Source: Gemmatimonadota bacterium (GTDB lineage: Bacteria > Gemmatimonadota > Gemmatimonadetes > Longimicrobiales > Gaopeijiaceae). From it: 64,000 nt of DNA. Below are positions 26,794 to 36,483 of the stretch, in pieces; position 1 is the stretch's first letter, and every line of letters begins with the position of its first letter. The notes under the pieces were generated by a model. It did no database searches. It saw only the letters and a list, made by a program, of their open reading frames with translations, and had not been told where the DNA came from. A program made the position numbers and the translations under genes. The DNA lies in contig JAPPNN010000049.1 in the NCBI GenBank assembly GCA_028873815.1, forward strand, positions 1 to 64,000, read 5' to 3'.

Positions 26794-27156
26794 GTGGAGC
26801 CGGAGGGCCAGCGGCTCCCCAGGACGGCGCGGATCCGGCGGGGCGGCGAAATCCGGGCCGTATTGCGAAGGGGGGTCCGCGCGCGAACACCAACGCTGGA
26901 TGTCTACATCCTCCGTGTGCCGTCACGACCGCAGCCGCGCGTCGGATGGGTGGTCCCCAAGCTGGGGAACGGGAGCGTCGCGCGGAACCGTCTCAAGCGC
27001 AGGTTGCGGGAGATCGCGCGGACGCGCGTGCTGGGCGCGCTCAGGGCCAGGGCAGTCGGGGTGGATCTGCTGGTGCGGGTTAGAACAAGCGCCTACCGGG
27101 CGACGTATCATCAACTCGAGGAGGAGCTGATGAGCGTCGTGGACGGAAAATGGTAG
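26794..27156 (+). CDS. rnpA: Ribonuclease P protein component
   Basis: 120 aa basic protein. The RNP motif is [13 protein letters not shown] (about residues 66-78), with the preceding [14 protein letters not shown] typical of RnpA. It binds the M1 RNA and aids 5' maturation of tRNA. The start is a GTG at 26794 just after rpmH. The C-terminus ([16 protein letters not shown]) overlaps the start of yidD by seven bases. Confidence 0.93.
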   Translation: MEPEGQRLPRTARIRRGGEIRAVLRRGVRARTPTLDVYILRVPSRPQPRVGWVVPKLGNGSVARNRLKRRLREIARTRVLGALRARAVGVDLLVRVRTSAYRATYHQLEEELMSVVDGKW

Positions 27157-27425
27157 AGGGCCAGCCACAGCGCAGCGCGGGGCTGAACAGCCTCACCGTG
27201 CGCTTCATGGTCGGGGCGATCCGGGCGTACCAGGTGACGATTTCGGCATTCAGGACCTCTCCCTGCCGGTACCTGCCGACCTGTTCGGAGTACGCCCGCG
27301 TGGCGATCGAGGCATACGGGCCCTGGAGGGGCGGATGGCTCGGCGTCCGGCGCCTGGCGCGGTGTCACCCGTGGGGCGGGCACGGATTTGATCCGGTCCC
27401 CGGTGTGGAGACGGGCGAGCGATGA
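27150..27425 (+). CDS. yidD: Membrane protein insertion efficiency factor YidD
   Basis: 91 aa. The core [20 protein letters not shown] and [15 protein letters not shown] and the [12 protein letters not shown] ending are standard YidD motifs, including the CRYxPTCSxY signature. It is a small membrane-associated helper of YidC. It starts inside rnpA and its stop overlaps the yidC ATG by four bases, so the three are translationally coupled. Confidence 0.93.
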   Translation: MVEGQPQRSAGLNSLTVRFMVGAIRAYQVTISAFRTSPCRYLPTCSEYARVAIEAYGPWRGGWLGVRRLARCHPWGGHGFDPVPGVETGER

Positions 27426-29098
27426 AGACCGGACTGAGGTTCCTCCTGGCGATGTTCCTGATGCTCGGCGTCTTCGTGCTCACGAACCTGCTCTTTCCAC
27501 CGGTCACCCCCGATCCGGTTTCCGAGCCCCCGGGCGAGCCGGCCGCACCGCAGGCGGGAGAGCCGGGCGTACGCGACGAAATCGGCGTCGACAGGCCCTT
27601 CGAAGCACCGCGGGGCGACGATCCGGAGGAGCTGGTCACCGTGGAGACGCCACTGTTCCACCTGACCTTTTCGAACCGCGGCGCCCTGGTGCGCTCGGTC
27701 CGCCTCCCCGGTTACGAGTCCTTTCAGCGCGAGGGCGCGGTGGAACTGGTCCCCGAGGGCGTGGACGGCGTCCTCGGCGCGACGTGGCTGTATGGCGGAG
27801 GCGCGGACTCGGTCGCCCTGGACCGGTATTCCTACACGGTCAGTCCGGCGGGCGGGATCCGGCTCAGCGAGGGGAGCGGACCCCGTACGCTGACGTTCCG
27901 CTACGATTATCCCGAGGGGCAGTTCTTCAGCGAAATCCGGTACACGTTCACGGCGGAGTCGTACCTGGTCGAAGTCGAGGGCGAATTGCCGGAGGTGGAG
28001 CGATCCGCGCTGTTCGTGGATCTCGGGCCTGGCCTCGCGATCAATGAACTCCAGGAGTCCGAGGACTGGAGGGCGATGGCGTACCTCGGAAACCACGCGG
28101 AGGACGGCACGAGGTCGCGCCCGCTGTCCCGCGTGGACGAGCCGGAGGTGGTGGAGGGCCCGCTCCGGTGGGCGGCCGTCAAGAGCAAGTATTTCGTCCA
28201 GGTGATTCTGCCGGGGGACGGCATCTCCGTTGGTGACTATCTCACCGCCATGTGGGCGGAACCGCTGCCGGTGGAAGGCCGGGCCCACGTGCATGTCGCC
28301 AGCCCGGTTGGTGACGACGGCAGCTATGCGTACCGGGCGTACCTGGGGCCGATCGAGCGCGAGCGCCTGGTCGCGATCGGAAACGACCTCGAGGAGGTCA
28401 ACCCCTACGGGTGGCGCATCTTCCGCCCCATCATCCGGCCCCTGGTGGCCGTGATCCTGTGGCTCGTCCGGGTACTGCACGAGAACCTGCTGCTGGGGTA
28501 CGGCTGGGTGCTGATCGTGATCGGCGTGCTGATGCGCGTTCTCCTGTGGCCGCTGCAGCGCAAGGCGATGCTCGCGCAGGTCAACATGATGAGCGTTCAG
28601 CCGCTGGCGCAGGAGATCAAGGAGAAATACCCCAACGACCCGCAGCGGATGCAGCAGGAGACGATGAAGCTGTACAAGGAGCACGGCGTCAACCCGTTGG
28701 CGGGGTGTGTACCGATGCTCATTCCCATGCCCATGCTGATTGCGCTGTTCCTGGTCTTCCGGACCACGATCGAGCTCCGTGGCGAGTCGTTCATGTGGCT
28801 TCCGGACCTGTCCGCTGCGGACCCCTTCTACATCCTGCCGCTCTCGCTCGGGGCGAGCATGTTCCTGCTGCAGTTCATCATGTACAAGACCAGTCCGGCC
28901 CAGGGGATGGCGAACCAGCAGATGAAGATGATGATGTACATCATGCCGGTCTTCATGACCGTGCTCTTCTGGCGGTGGGCGTCGGGACTCAATCTCTACT
29001 ACGTGACCGTCAACCTCGCGACGATTCCGCAGCAGGTCCTGATCGCCAAGGAGAGAAGGAAGATGCAGGCGGCGGGTCCGGTGAAGCGCGCACGCTGA
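27422..29098 (+). CDS. yidC: Membrane protein insertase YidC
   Basis: 558 aa, Gram-negative type: an N-terminal membrane helix (about 5-24), a large periplasmic beta domain (about 60-320) and a C-terminal insertase core with about five helices. The core includes [20 protein letters not shown], the cytoplasmic hairpin [19 protein letters not shown] and [19 protein letters not shown]. It inserts and folds inner-membrane proteins with or without SecYEG. The presence of the periplasmic domain supports a diderm host. Coupled to yidD; mnmE follows after 22 bases. No jag/khpB gene lies between. Confidence 0.94.
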   Translation: MKTGLRFLLAMFLMLGVFVLTNLLFPPVTPDPVSEPPGEPAAPQAGEPGVRDEIGVDRPFEAPRGDDPEELVTVETPLFHLTFSNRGALVRSVRLPGYESFQREGAVELVPEGVDGVLGATWLYGGGADSVALDRYSYTVSPAGGIRLSEGSGPRTLTFRYDYPEGQFFSEIRYTFTAESYLVEVEGELPEVERSALFVDLGPGLAINELQESEDWRAMAYLGNHAEDGTRSRPLSRVDEPEVVEGPLRWAAVKSKYFVQVILPGDGISVGDYLTAMWAEPLPVEGRAHVHVASPVGDDGSYAYRAYLGPIERERLVAIGNDLEEVNPYGWRIFRPIIRPLVAVILWLVRVLHENLLLGYGWVLIVIGVLMRVLLWPLQRKAMLAQVNMMSVQPLAQEIKEKYPNDPQRMQQETMKLYKEHGVNPLAGCVPMLIPMPMLIALFLVFRTTIELRGESFMWLPDLSAADPFYILPLSLGASMFLLQFIMYKTSPAQGMANQQMKMMMYIMPVFMTVLFWRWASGLNLYYVTVNLATIPQQVLIAKERRKMQAAGPVKRAR

Positions 29099-29120
29099 CG
29101 GCTGGCAGGGTGGTGCTCCC

Positions 29121-30494
29121 GTGGATTCCGGCGTGGTGCCCGACACGATCGTGGCCCTGGCGACGGCTCCCGGGTTCGGCGCCATCGCGCTGGTGCGCCT
29201 CTCCGGATCCGACGCGCTACGGATCGCGGGGGAACTGACCGGGGACCCCCAGGTCGCCACCGCCGCGTGGGCGGAACGAACCAGCCGTCTCCGCACCCTG
29301 AGCCGCCCGGGCTCCGGCGAGACCCTCGACCGGGCGCTGGTGACCGTGTACCGGGCGCCGGCGAGCTACACCGGCGAAGACATGGTGGAGATCTCGACGC
29401 ACGGCGGCCACTCGATCCCCGGGAATGTGGTCGCCGCGTGCATCGCGCTGGGAGCCCGCAAGGCGAGACGGGGCGAATTCACCGAGCGCGCGTACCTGAA
29501 CGGCAAGCTGGATCTGACCCAGGCGGAAGCGGTCGCGGATCTGGTTGCGGCGCGCTCCGAGAAGGGCCGGACCGTGGCCCTGCACCAGCTGGAACGGGGA
29601 CTCGGCGCGAGGATCGCCGCCCTGCGAGAGGACGTGGTTGGGCTCGCCGCCCTGCTGGTGCAGCACATCGATTTCCCCGAGGAGGACGACGCCCCGACGC
29701 CCCTGGACGCCATCGCGGAGAGGGCCGCCAACGTCGCGCGCGACATGGGCGTGATCCTGGCCACGGCTCCGTCCGGCGAGCTGCTGAGGGAGGGGGCGGT
29801 GACGGTGCTGGCCGGTCGTCCCAATTCCGGTAAGTCCAGTCTGTTCAATGCTTTAGTGGGACAGGAGCGTGCAATTGTCACGGACGTTCCGGGTACAACG
29901 CGCGACGCGATCGAAGCCGTTGTGGAGGTCGACGGGTTTCCATTCCGCCTGGTCGATACGGCCGGGTTGCGCGGCGATGCGGGTACGGTGGAGCGACTGG
30001 GTATCGAGGTCGCACGCCGCTACCTGGCCGGGGCCGATGTCGTGCTGTACTGCAGGGAAGCGGGGCGTGCTGCCGCGGGAAAGGGGGAAGAGGAGTTTCT
30101 GGCGTCGGTCGGGTCGCCGGTGATCGTGGTGAGGACGAAGTGGGACCTTGCCGGGCCAGGAAAGGCGCCGTGGGACGGGGAGGTGGCGGTCTCGGTGGAG
30201 TCGGGCGAGGGGCTCGCCAAACTGAGGGGCATGCTGCGCGCACTCGTGTTCCAGGGTATCGTGGAGAATCGCGACGAGGTACCGGTGGTCACCAATCGAC
30301 GGCAGGCCGAGTTGTTGCGGGTGGCGCGAGCCGAGGTGGAGGCCTTCGCCGAAGCGCTCTCGGCGGAGATTCCGCCCGAGGTCGCGTCTGCCCACCTCAA
30401 GTCCGCCGAGAGCGCGCTCGAGGAGATCCTCGGCGTGATCGCGCCGGACGACGTGCTCGATCGGGTGTTCAGGGACTTCTGCATAGGAAAGTGA
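29121..30494 (+). CDS. mnmE: tRNA modification GTPase MnmE
   Basis: 457 aa. The N-terminal tetrahydrofolate-binding domain opens DTIVALATAPGFGAIALVRL. The inserted G domain has G1 GRPNSGKSSLFN, G2 PGTTRDAIE, G3 DTAGLRG and a later TKWD. The C-terminus is FCIGK, the invariant cysteine-containing end. With MnmG it installs carboxymethylaminomethyl groups on wobble uridines of tRNA. The start is GTG at 29121. mnmG begins three bases after the stop, so the two partners are cotranscribed. Confidence 0.95.
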   Translation: MDSGVVPDTIVALATAPGFGAIALVRLSGSDALRIAGELTGDPQVATAAWAERTSRLRTLSRPGSGETLDRALVTVYRAPASYTGEDMVEISTHGGHSIPGNVVAACIALGARKARRGEFTERAYLNGKLDLTQAEAVADLVAARSEKGRTVALHQLERGLGARIAALREDVVGLAALLVQHIDFPEEDDAPTPLDAIAERAANVARDMGVILATAPSGELLREGAVTVLAGRPNSGKSSLFNALVGQERAIVTDVPGTTRDAIEAVVEVDGFPFRLVDTAGLRGDAGTVERLGIEVARRYLAGADVVLYCREAGRAAAGKGEEEFLASVGSPVIVVRTKWDLAGPGKAPWDGEVAVSVESGEGLAKLRGMLRALVFQGIVENRDEVPVVTNRRQAELLRVARAEVEAFAEALSAEIPPEVASAHLKSAESALEEILGVIAPDDVLDRVFRDFCIGK

Positions 30495-30497
30495 GCG

Positions 30498-32462
30498 GTG
30501 CGGCTTCGCTATGACGTGATCGTGGTCGGCGGGGGCCACGCGGGGACCGAGGCCGCCGCCGCGGCCGCGCGCCTGGGCGCCAGGACGGTCCTCGTGACCC
30601 CGGACCTGACCCGGATTGCGCAGATGAGCTGCAATCCCGCGATCGGCGGCGTCGCAAAGGGGACCGTAGCCCGCGAGGTCGGCGCCCTCGGCGGGGTCAT
30701 GGCGCGGGCCACGGACGCTACTCGTATACACTTTCGTATGCTGAACCGCTCCAAGGGTCCGGCGGTCTGGGGACCACGCGCCCAGTGCGACCGGGCCCGG
30801 TATCCGGTGGCCGTCCGGCGCATTCTCGACGGACTTGAGGACCTCGATCTCTTCCAGGAGATGGTCACGGGCCTGTTGGTGGACGACGACCGCGTCCAGG
30901 GTGTTGTCACGCGCGGAGGCGTGGTTTTCGAGGGCCCGACCGTCGTTGTCACGGCCGGGACGTTTCTCCGGGGCAGGATCCACGTGGGGGGCAGCAGCGC
31001 GCACGGGGCGGGGCGGGCGGGCGAAGGCCCCTCGATCGACCTCGCCGAAGCGCTTGAGGAGCGCGGCCTGGAAGTGGCACGCTTCAAGACGGGGACGCCA
31101 CCACGGGTTGACGGGCGCTCGGTGGATTTGTCGCGCTGCGAGCGGCAGGACGGGGAGGACAGCGCATTCCGCTTCTGCTTCTACAGCCGCGAACCCATAC
31201 CCGCGCAGCGGCCCTGCTGGATCACCTGGTGCGGAGCGGGACTGAAGCGCATCGTTACCGCAAACCTTTCTCGCAGTGCACTTTACGGCGGTGAGATATC
31301 GGGACGGGGCCCGCGGTATTGTCCGTCCATCGAGGACAAGGTGGTGCGGTTCCCGGACGTCGCACGTCACCAGGTCTTCCTGGAACCGGAAGGGCTGGAT
31401 ACGACCGAACTGTACGTCAACGGCCTCTCGACCTCACTCCCGCCCGAGGTGCAGCTCGCATTCCTCCGGTCGATTCCCGGCCTGGAGGAAGCAAGGATGA
31501 CCAAACCCGGGTACGCGATCGAATACGACTACTTCCCCCCGTATCAACTGCGGCACACCCTGGAGGTGCGTTGCATTCCCGGACTGTACTTCGCCGGACA
31601 GATCAACGGAACAACGGGCTATGAGGAAGCCGCCGGGCAGGGGCTTGTGGCGGGCACCAACGCGGCGCTCGACGTGCTGCGCAGGGATCCGTTCGTGGTC
31701 GAGAGGGACCAGGGCTACATCGGGGTCCTGATCGACGATCTGGTCACAAAGGGGGTGGACGAGCCCTACCGGCTCTTCACCTCCAGGGCCGAATTCCGCC
31801 TGTTGCTCCGCCAGGACAACGGTCCGAGCCGCCTGGGGACCCTTGCCCGGGAGGTGGGGCTTCTGACGCCCGAACAGGAATCGGCGCTGGAGGCCCGTCT
31901 GGGCGAGGAATCGCGTGCGATGGCATGGTTCCGAGGCGAGGCCATGCAGCCGGCGACGGTGAATCCCACGCTGGAACGGGCTGGAAGCCATCCTATCGAC
32001 CGTCCGCGCCGGGCCAGGGACATCCTGCGTCGGCCGCGGGTGACCGCGGAAGACCTCCTGCGTGCGGCCGGGGATGCAGCCCCAAGCTTTGACCCCGACG
32101 TGCTGGCAACCGTCGAGATCGATACCAAGTACGAGGGATACGTGCGCCGAGAGCTGGAACGGGCGGCCAAACTGCGGACGCAGGCCGAATTCGCCATCCC
32201 GGAAGACGCGCCCTTCAGGAGCTTCGCCACGCTGTCGATCGAAGCGCGCCAGAAGCTCGAGAAGATACGGCCGCGGAGCCTGGCCCAGGCAGGCAGGATC
32301 CCCGGCGTCTCGCCCGCCGACCTGCAGAACCTCGTGATGGAGATCCGCAGAATGCCGAACCGCCGTACGGCAGCCGGAAGTCCGGCAATGGCAGCGGATG
32401 GTCGGTCTCGCCAACCGGCAAAGGATGCCGGGCCGCCGCCGAACCGGCCTCCTCCTGCCTGA
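30498..32462 (+). CDS. mnmG: tRNA uridine-5-carboxymethylaminomethyl modification enzyme MnmG
   Basis: 654 aa FAD enzyme. The N-terminal dinucleotide fold is [20 protein letters not shown]. The family signatures [13 protein letters not shown] and [15 protein letters not shown] are present, with [15 protein letters not shown] in the middle. It pairs with MnmE in wobble-uridine modification. The last 35 or so residues (after [10 protein letters not shown]) are a Pro/Ala/Arg-rich tail longer than in most homologues. rsmG, which usually follows, is missing; two parS sites and parA come next. Confidence 0.95.
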   Translation: MRLRYDVIVVGGGHAGTEAAAAAARLGARTVLVTPDLTRIAQMSCNPAIGGVAKGTVAREVGALGGVMARATDATRIHFRMLNRSKGPAVWGPRAQCDRARYPVAVRRILDGLEDLDLFQEMVTGLLVDDDRVQGVVTRGGVVFEGPTVVVTAGTFLRGRIHVGGSSAHGAGRAGEGPSIDLAEALEERGLEVARFKTGTPPRVDGRSVDLSRCERQDGEDSAFRFCFYSREPIPAQRPCWITWCGAGLKRIVTANLSRSALYGGEISGRGPRYCPSIEDKVVRFPDVARHQVFLEPEGLDTTELYVNGLSTSLPPEVQLAFLRSIPGLEEARMTKPGYAIEYDYFPPYQLRHTLEVRCIPGLYFAGQINGTTGYEEAAGQGLVAGTNAALDVLRRDPFVVERDQGYIGVLIDDLVTKGVDEPYRLFTSRAEFRLLLRQDNGPSRLGTLAREVGLLTPEQESALEARLGEESRAMAWFRGEAMQPATVNPTLERAGSHPIDRPRRARDILRRPRVTAEDLLRAAGDAAPSFDPDVLATVEIDTKYEGYVRRELERAAKLRTQAEFAIPEDAPFRSFATLSIEARQKLEKIRPRSLAQAGRIPGVSPADLQNLVMEIRRMPNRRTAAGSPAMAADGRSRQPAKDAGPPPNRPPPA

Positions 32463-32481
32463 CCCTCGGGTGGGGCCGGGT

Positions 32482-32497
32482 TGTTCCACGTGGAACA
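32482..32497. promoter_or_regulatory. parS centromere site 1
   Basis: The perfect 16-bp palindrome TGTTCCACGTGGAACA matches the conserved chromosomal parS sequence bound by ParB. It lies just upstream of parA. A second identical copy starts 46 bases downstream. Confidence 0.93.
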
Positions 32498-32527
32498 TTC
32501 GCCGGGGCGACCCGTTGACCGCCCTTT

Positions 32528-32543
32528 TGTTCCACGTGGAACA
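32528..32543. promoter_or_regulatory. parS centromere site 2
   Basis: An identical second TGTTCCACGTGGAACA palindrome. With site 1 it forms the loading platform for ParB in the gap between mnmG and parA. Because it lies in the parA promoter region, ParB binding could also affect parAB expression; this is inference. Confidence 0.93.
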
Positions 32544-32612
32544 CGGGACGGTTAGATTCCGGAGTCGATAGCCGTTTCGTCGTTCCCGGGATCCCAAGGA
32601 AAACGCCGCGCC

Positions 32613-33401
32613 TTGAACCGAATCATCGCTCTCGCCAACCAGAAGGGCGGCGTTGGCAAGACCACGACTGCGGTCAACCTCGGTGCAAGCCTGGCTCGTG
32701 ACGGTGCCCGGGTGCTGCTCGTGGACATGGATCCACAGGGGAACGCGTCCAGCGGCCTGGGCATCATCCAGCGCGACAACATCCCTACCGTGTATGACGT
32801 GCTGGTCCGGGGGCTTCCCGCATTTCGAGCGGTCCTTCGATCCGACGGGCGCGCGAATCTCGACGTGATTCCGGCCAACCGCGATCTCGTGGGGGCCGAG
32901 GTCGAGCTGGTCGGCGTTCGGGATCGTGAGACGATCCTTCGCGACACCCTGGCGCCGCTCGCGGCCGACTACGACTTCGTCTTCATCGACTGCCCCCCGT
33001 CGCTGGGCCTACTGACGCTGAATACGCTCGCGGCGGCCGACTCGGTCCTGATCCCGATTCAGTGCGAATTCTACGCCCTCGAAGGGCTTACCCAACTGCT
33101 GAACACGATCGGTCTGGTACAGAGAGGCCTGAATCCGGGCCTGGAAGTCGAGGGCGTGCTCCTCACCATGTACGACCAGCGCCTCAGTCTTTCGCGCCAG
33201 GTCGCTACCGAGGCGAAACGCTACTTCGGCGAGAAGGTATTTGACACGGTGATCACGCGGAATGTCAGCATCGCCGAGGCGCCGGGGTTCGGACAGCCGG
33301 TGACGGACTACGAGCCCTCGTCGGTGGGCGCACGCCGTTACGCGTCGCTCGCCAGGGAGATTCGGGGCAGGACGGGGCTTGCACACAATCACAGGAGCTG
33401 A
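32613..33401 (+). CDS. parA: Chromosome partitioning ATPase ParA
   Basis: 262 aa. A TTG start at 32613 gives NRIIALANQKGGVGKTTTAVN, with the deviant Walker A (KGGVGKTT) typical of ParA/Soj. Walker B is in YDFVFIDCPPSLGLLTLN, and EVEGVLLTMYDQRLSLSRQV is another family motif. It forms ATP-dependent dimers on DNA and moves ParB-parS complexes. It ends directly at the parB start. GC-rich leader with two parS sites. Confidence 0.94.
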   Translation: MNRIIALANQKGGVGKTTTAVNLGASLARDGARVLLVDMDPQGNASSGLGIIQRDNIPTVYDVLVRGLPAFRAVLRSDGRANLDVIPANRDLVGAEVELVGVRDRETILRDTLAPLAADYDFVFIDCPPSLGLLTLNTLAAADSVLIPIQCEFYALEGLTQLLNTIGLVQRGLNPGLEVEGVLLTMYDQRLSLSRQVATEAKRYFGEKVFDTVITRNVSIAEAPGFGQPVTDYEPSSVGARRYASLAREIRGRTGLAHNHRS

Positions 33402-34316
33402 GTGTTCATGAACCGAGGCGACCGACTTGGAAGAGGGCTCGGCGCCCTCCTGGGCGACTATATGCAGGAGCCGGTTGCGGCGGGATCCGAACCGGATGCG
33501 CCGACCACGGTTCCGGTCCGCTCCGTGGCCGCCAACCCGTACCAGCCGCGGAGGCAGTTCCGCACCGCCGAGCTGAGCGAACTCGCCGCCTCCATACGGG
33601 TCAACGGACTGCTTCAGCCGGTGCTTGTGCGAAGGTCGCCTTCCGGCCGAACCTACCAGCTGGTGGCGGGCGAGCGGAGGCTTCGCGCCGTCAAGCTGTT
33701 GGGCTGGACCGAGATACCGGCACAGGTGCGCGAGGTCGACGATCGCACACTGCTCGTTCTCGCGCTCGTCGAGAACATCCAGCGCGAAGATCTCGGGCCG
33801 CTGGAGGAAGCCAATGCCTACGGGATACTTCGGGATACGTTCGGGTACGGGCAGCGCGAAGTGGCTGAGGCCGTAGGCAAGAGCCGGTCCACCGTGGCGA
33901 ACGTGCTGCGTCTGCTGACACTCCCTCCCTCCGTTCGGCGCCTGCTTGAGGAAGGGGCTCTGACCATGGGGCACGCCAGGGCGATCCTGGGGGTGGACGA
34001 TCCGGTGAAGGCCGCGGATCTGGCGCGGCAAGCGGTCGCCGAATCCTGGTCGGTGCGCGAAACGGAACGCCGGGTTCGGGAACTGGCCGCCGGCGGGGAG
34101 TCACCTGCCCGGGAGCCTTCGGACGAGGCGCCGGAACGGGATCCCGCGATCGGCGTCCTGGAGGAGGCGCTCAGCGATCACTTGGACGCGCGCGTCGGCA
34201 TCCAGTGGCGGGGCCGCGGCAACGGTGCCATCCGCATATCGTTTCGTGGAGCGCGAGAGCTGGAAAGGGTTTTCGCCGCCGTGACCGGAAAGGAAGCGGC
34301 CGAGATAGTTGGCTGA
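33402..34316 (+). CDS. parB: Chromosome partitioning protein ParB (CTPase)
   Basis: 304 aa. The start may be GTG 33402 or ATG 33408; AGGAG lies four or ten bases upstream respectively. An N-terminal ParA-activating peptide (GDRLGRGLGALLGDY) is followed by the CTP-binding domain with AGERRLRAVK and ENIQREDL, and a helix-turn-helix (YGQREVAEAVGKSRSTVAN) for parS recognition. A Glu/Pro-rich linker and a C-terminal dimerisation domain close it. It loads at parS and slides as a CTP clamp. Confidence 0.94.
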   Translation: MFMNRGDRLGRGLGALLGDYMQEPVAAGSEPDAPTTVPVRSVAANPYQPRRQFRTAELSELAASIRVNGLLQPVLVRRSPSGRTYQLVAGERRLRAVKLLGWTEIPAQVREVDDRTLLVLALVENIQREDLGPLEEANAYGILRDTFGYGQREVAEAVGKSRSTVANVLRLLTLPPSVRRLLEEGALTMGHARAILGVDDPVKAADLARQAVAESWSVRETERRVRELAAGGESPAREPSDEAPERDPAIGVLEEALSDHLDARVGIQWRGRGNGAIRISFRGARELERVFAAVTGKEAAEIVG

Positions 34317-34383
34317 ACCGCGTCCGGCCCGACAATATGTAGGGGTGTATCACAGCGGACCGGGCACGGAGTCGGGAGCATAG

Positions 34384-35142
34384 GTGGACGGCAAGGACGG
34401 CATATCGATCATCGTGGTGCGTGGCGACACGGAACAACCGCGCACCATCACACTGTCCCCGCGTCGTGTGGTGGCCGTCAAGGTTGCCGCGGTGGCGCTG
34501 GGAGTCCTGATCGTGGCGATGGCGGCGAGCTGGTCGGCCCTGGCCAGCCGCGCGGCAAGAACCGCTGTTCTCCAGCAACAGAACGACTCGCTGATGGCCC
34601 GGCACCTGCGGATGGATTCGCTGGCCAGTCGATTGGCGGCCTCCGAGGCGCGACAGGACAACTTGCGCCAGTTGATCGGGATCGACAGCTCCCGCGATTC
34701 CGCCCTCTGGCTCACGAATCGCGGGGTGGCGGGCGGGAGCGCCGGCGGATTGGGCGAAGGAGCCGCGACCGAGCCGACCGCCTGGCCGCTTACGACACAG
34801 GGGTTCGTCACGCGGTCCGATGGCGGGGCCAGCGACCATCCGGGAATCGACATCGCGGTAGCGAGCGGCTCGTACGTCAGAGCGGCGGGCGGAGGCGTTG
34901 TTGTTGACGCGGCGAACGATCCCGTCTACGGTCTCTTCGTTCTCATCGATCACGGCAATGGCTGGCGCACCAGGTACGGCCATGCCTCCTATCTGGTCGC
35001 GGAACGGGGCCGGCAGGTTCGGCAGGGAGAGGTGGTCGCCCTGTCGGGTTCGACGGGTCGGTCTACCGCGCCCCATCTTCATTTCGAGATATTGAGAAAC
35101 GGCAGGCCAATCGATCCATTGTCGATGGTGACACCGCCATAG
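34384..35142 (+). CDS. M23 (LytM) family peptidoglycan endopeptidase, membrane anchored
   Basis: 252 aa. One membrane helix at about 30-52 (VKVAAVALGVLIVAMAASWS) is followed by a coiled-coil stretch (about 55-100) and the LytM domain (about 135-250). Zinc ligands are visible in DHPGIDIAV (HxxxD) and in PHLHFEI (HxH). It probably cleaves peptidoglycan cross-links in the periplasm. The start is a GTG at 34384. Placed between parAB and a bactofilin, it matches the M23-bactofilin pairs that set cell shape in other bacteria. Confidence 0.88.
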   Translation: MDGKDGISIIVVRGDTEQPRTITLSPRRVVAVKVAAVALGVLIVAMAASWSALASRAARTAVLQQQNDSLMARHLRMDSLASRLAASEARQDNLRQLIGIDSSRDSALWLTNRGVAGGSAGGLGEGAATEPTAWPLTTQGFVTRSDGGASDHPGIDIAVASGSYVRAAGGGVVVDAANDPVYGLFVLIDHGNGWRTRYGHASYLVAERGRQVRQGEVVALSGSTGRSTAPHLHFEILRNGRPIDPLSMVTPP

Positions 35143-35190
35143 TGGGGCGGTTCTCCGGAAGATCACCCGTATCCCAAGGAAGGAAGACGT

Positions 35191-35664
35191 TTGGAAGCCA
35201 TGGCACGAAAAGGACCCACCCCAGCGTCATCGCCCGAACAGGTCATCTCCATCGTCGGGCCCGGACTGCGCGTCGTCGGTGATTGCGACACGACCGACAC
35301 GATCCGTATCGAAGGGCATATCGAAGGGTCGGTCCGCGCCCACAAGGCGGTCGTGATCGGAAAGGCGGGACGGGTCAACGGCGACATTCACACTCAGGAC
35401 GCCGTGATCGCGGGCACCGTGAAGGGTTCGCTGATCGTGGAGTCCCGTCTGGAGCTGCAGGCGACCTGTCACATCGACGGTGAAATCAGCGCCGCGCGCC
35501 TCCAGCTCGAGGAAGGCGGGGTCGTAAACGGCACCATCAGTGTCGGTCGCAAGGACGCAGGGGTGGCGATCGACCCGGGGGCGGCAGGTGCCGACCGGCC
35601 CAAGGGCGCGGGGACCGGGCAGGCGGGGAAGGTGCTGGGCGTCGGCGGTAAGGTGAAGGTCTAG
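35191..35664 (+). CDS. Bactofilin
   Basis: 157 aa. The central beta-helix has the bactofilin repeat pattern: SIVGPGLRVVGDCDTTDTIR, IEGHIEGSVRAHKAVVIGKA, VNGDIHTQDAVIAGTVKGSL and VNGTISV. The tails are disordered (N-terminal MARKGPTPASSP, C-terminal Gly/Ala-rich). The TTG at 35191 has AAGGAAGG upstream; ATG 35200 is an alternative. Bactofilins polymerise without nucleotide into filaments at the membrane that position cell-wall enzymes or ParA-type systems. The neighbours are exactly those two partners. Confidence 0.9.
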   Translation: MEAMARKGPTPASSPEQVISIVGPGLRVVGDCDTTDTIRIEGHIEGSVRAHKAVVIGKAGRVNGDIHTQDAVIAGTVKGSLIVESRLELQATCHIDGEISAARLQLEEGGVVNGTISVGRKDAGVAIDPGAAGADRPKGAGTGQAGKVLGVGGKVKV

Positions 35665-35700
35665 CACCGCGGGACAGCCACGACGCGGAGATCGGCGGTC

Positions 35701-36459
35701 ATGCCTTCCCTGGCGCTGGCGGAGATCGCCGGGTTCCTCGACGACTACCTTGCGGTCCCGGGTTTTCCCGACTATCCGAACGCCCTCAACGGCGTTCAGG
35801 TCGAGAATTCCGGGCCGATACGAAGGGTCGCCGCCGCGGTCGACGCCAGCCAGGCGGTGATCGACGCGGCGAAGGACTGGGCCGACCTTCTCATTGTTCA
35901 TCACGGCCTGTTCTGGGCCGGCCTGCAGCCGCTGACCGGACCCCGCTTCGGTCGCGTGAAGGCCCTGGTCGAGACGAACACCGCCCTCTACAGCGCCCAT
36001 CTGCCGCTGGACGCCCACGCCGAGGTGGGGAACTCGGCGGTACTGGCCCGGAAGCTGGGGGTCGCGAGCCTGGAGCCGTTCGGCGACTTCCAGGGAACCG
36101 CGGTGGGCTGGAAGGGGGTCGTCGATGCACCGCTGGAGGCACTGGCACGCAGTCTCGAGGAGGCTACGGGCACACGCCCGCAGATCCTCCCGGGAGGACC
36201 CGGGCACGTGAGGACGGCGGCCGTGGTCACCGGTGCGGGAGCCTCGACGTTGTCGGAGGCGGCTGCCGCGGGGCTGGATCTGCTGGTTACCGGAGAGGCC
36301 CAGCACCATCATGCCATCGAGGCCGCCGAACTCGGCGTCTCGGTTGCGCTCGGCGGCCACTACGCGACCGAGACCTGGGGCGTCAAGGCCCTCGCCAGCC
36401 TCCTCGAGCAACGTTTCGGAATCGAGGGCCGTTTCGTAGACTCGCCTACGGGACTGTAA
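35701..36459 (+). CDS. Nif3-like dinuclear metal centre protein
   Basis: 252 aa Nif3/YbgI/YqfO family. Metal-binding histidines are in LLIVHHGLFW and in the C-terminal LGGHYATE, with SAHLPLDAHAEVGN and VTGEAQHHHAIEA in between. Family members form toroidal hexamers with a two-metal site; a GTP cyclohydrolase-like activity was proposed but the role remains unsettled. Cytoplasmic. It follows the bactofilin by 36 bases on the same strand. Confidence 0.88.
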   Translation: MPSLALAEIAGFLDDYLAVPGFPDYPNALNGVQVENSGPIRRVAAAVDASQAVIDAAKDWADLLIVHHGLFWAGLQPLTGPRFGRVKALVETNTALYSAHLPLDAHAEVGNSAVLARKLGVASLEPFGDFQGTAVGWKGVVDAPLEALARSLEEATGTRPQILPGGPGHVRTAAVVTGAGASTLSEAAAAGLDLLVTGEAQHHHAIEAAELGVSVALGGHYATETWGVKALASLLEQRFGIEGRFVDSPTGL

Positions 36460-36483
36460 CAGGCACACGAACCAGGAGTTGGC

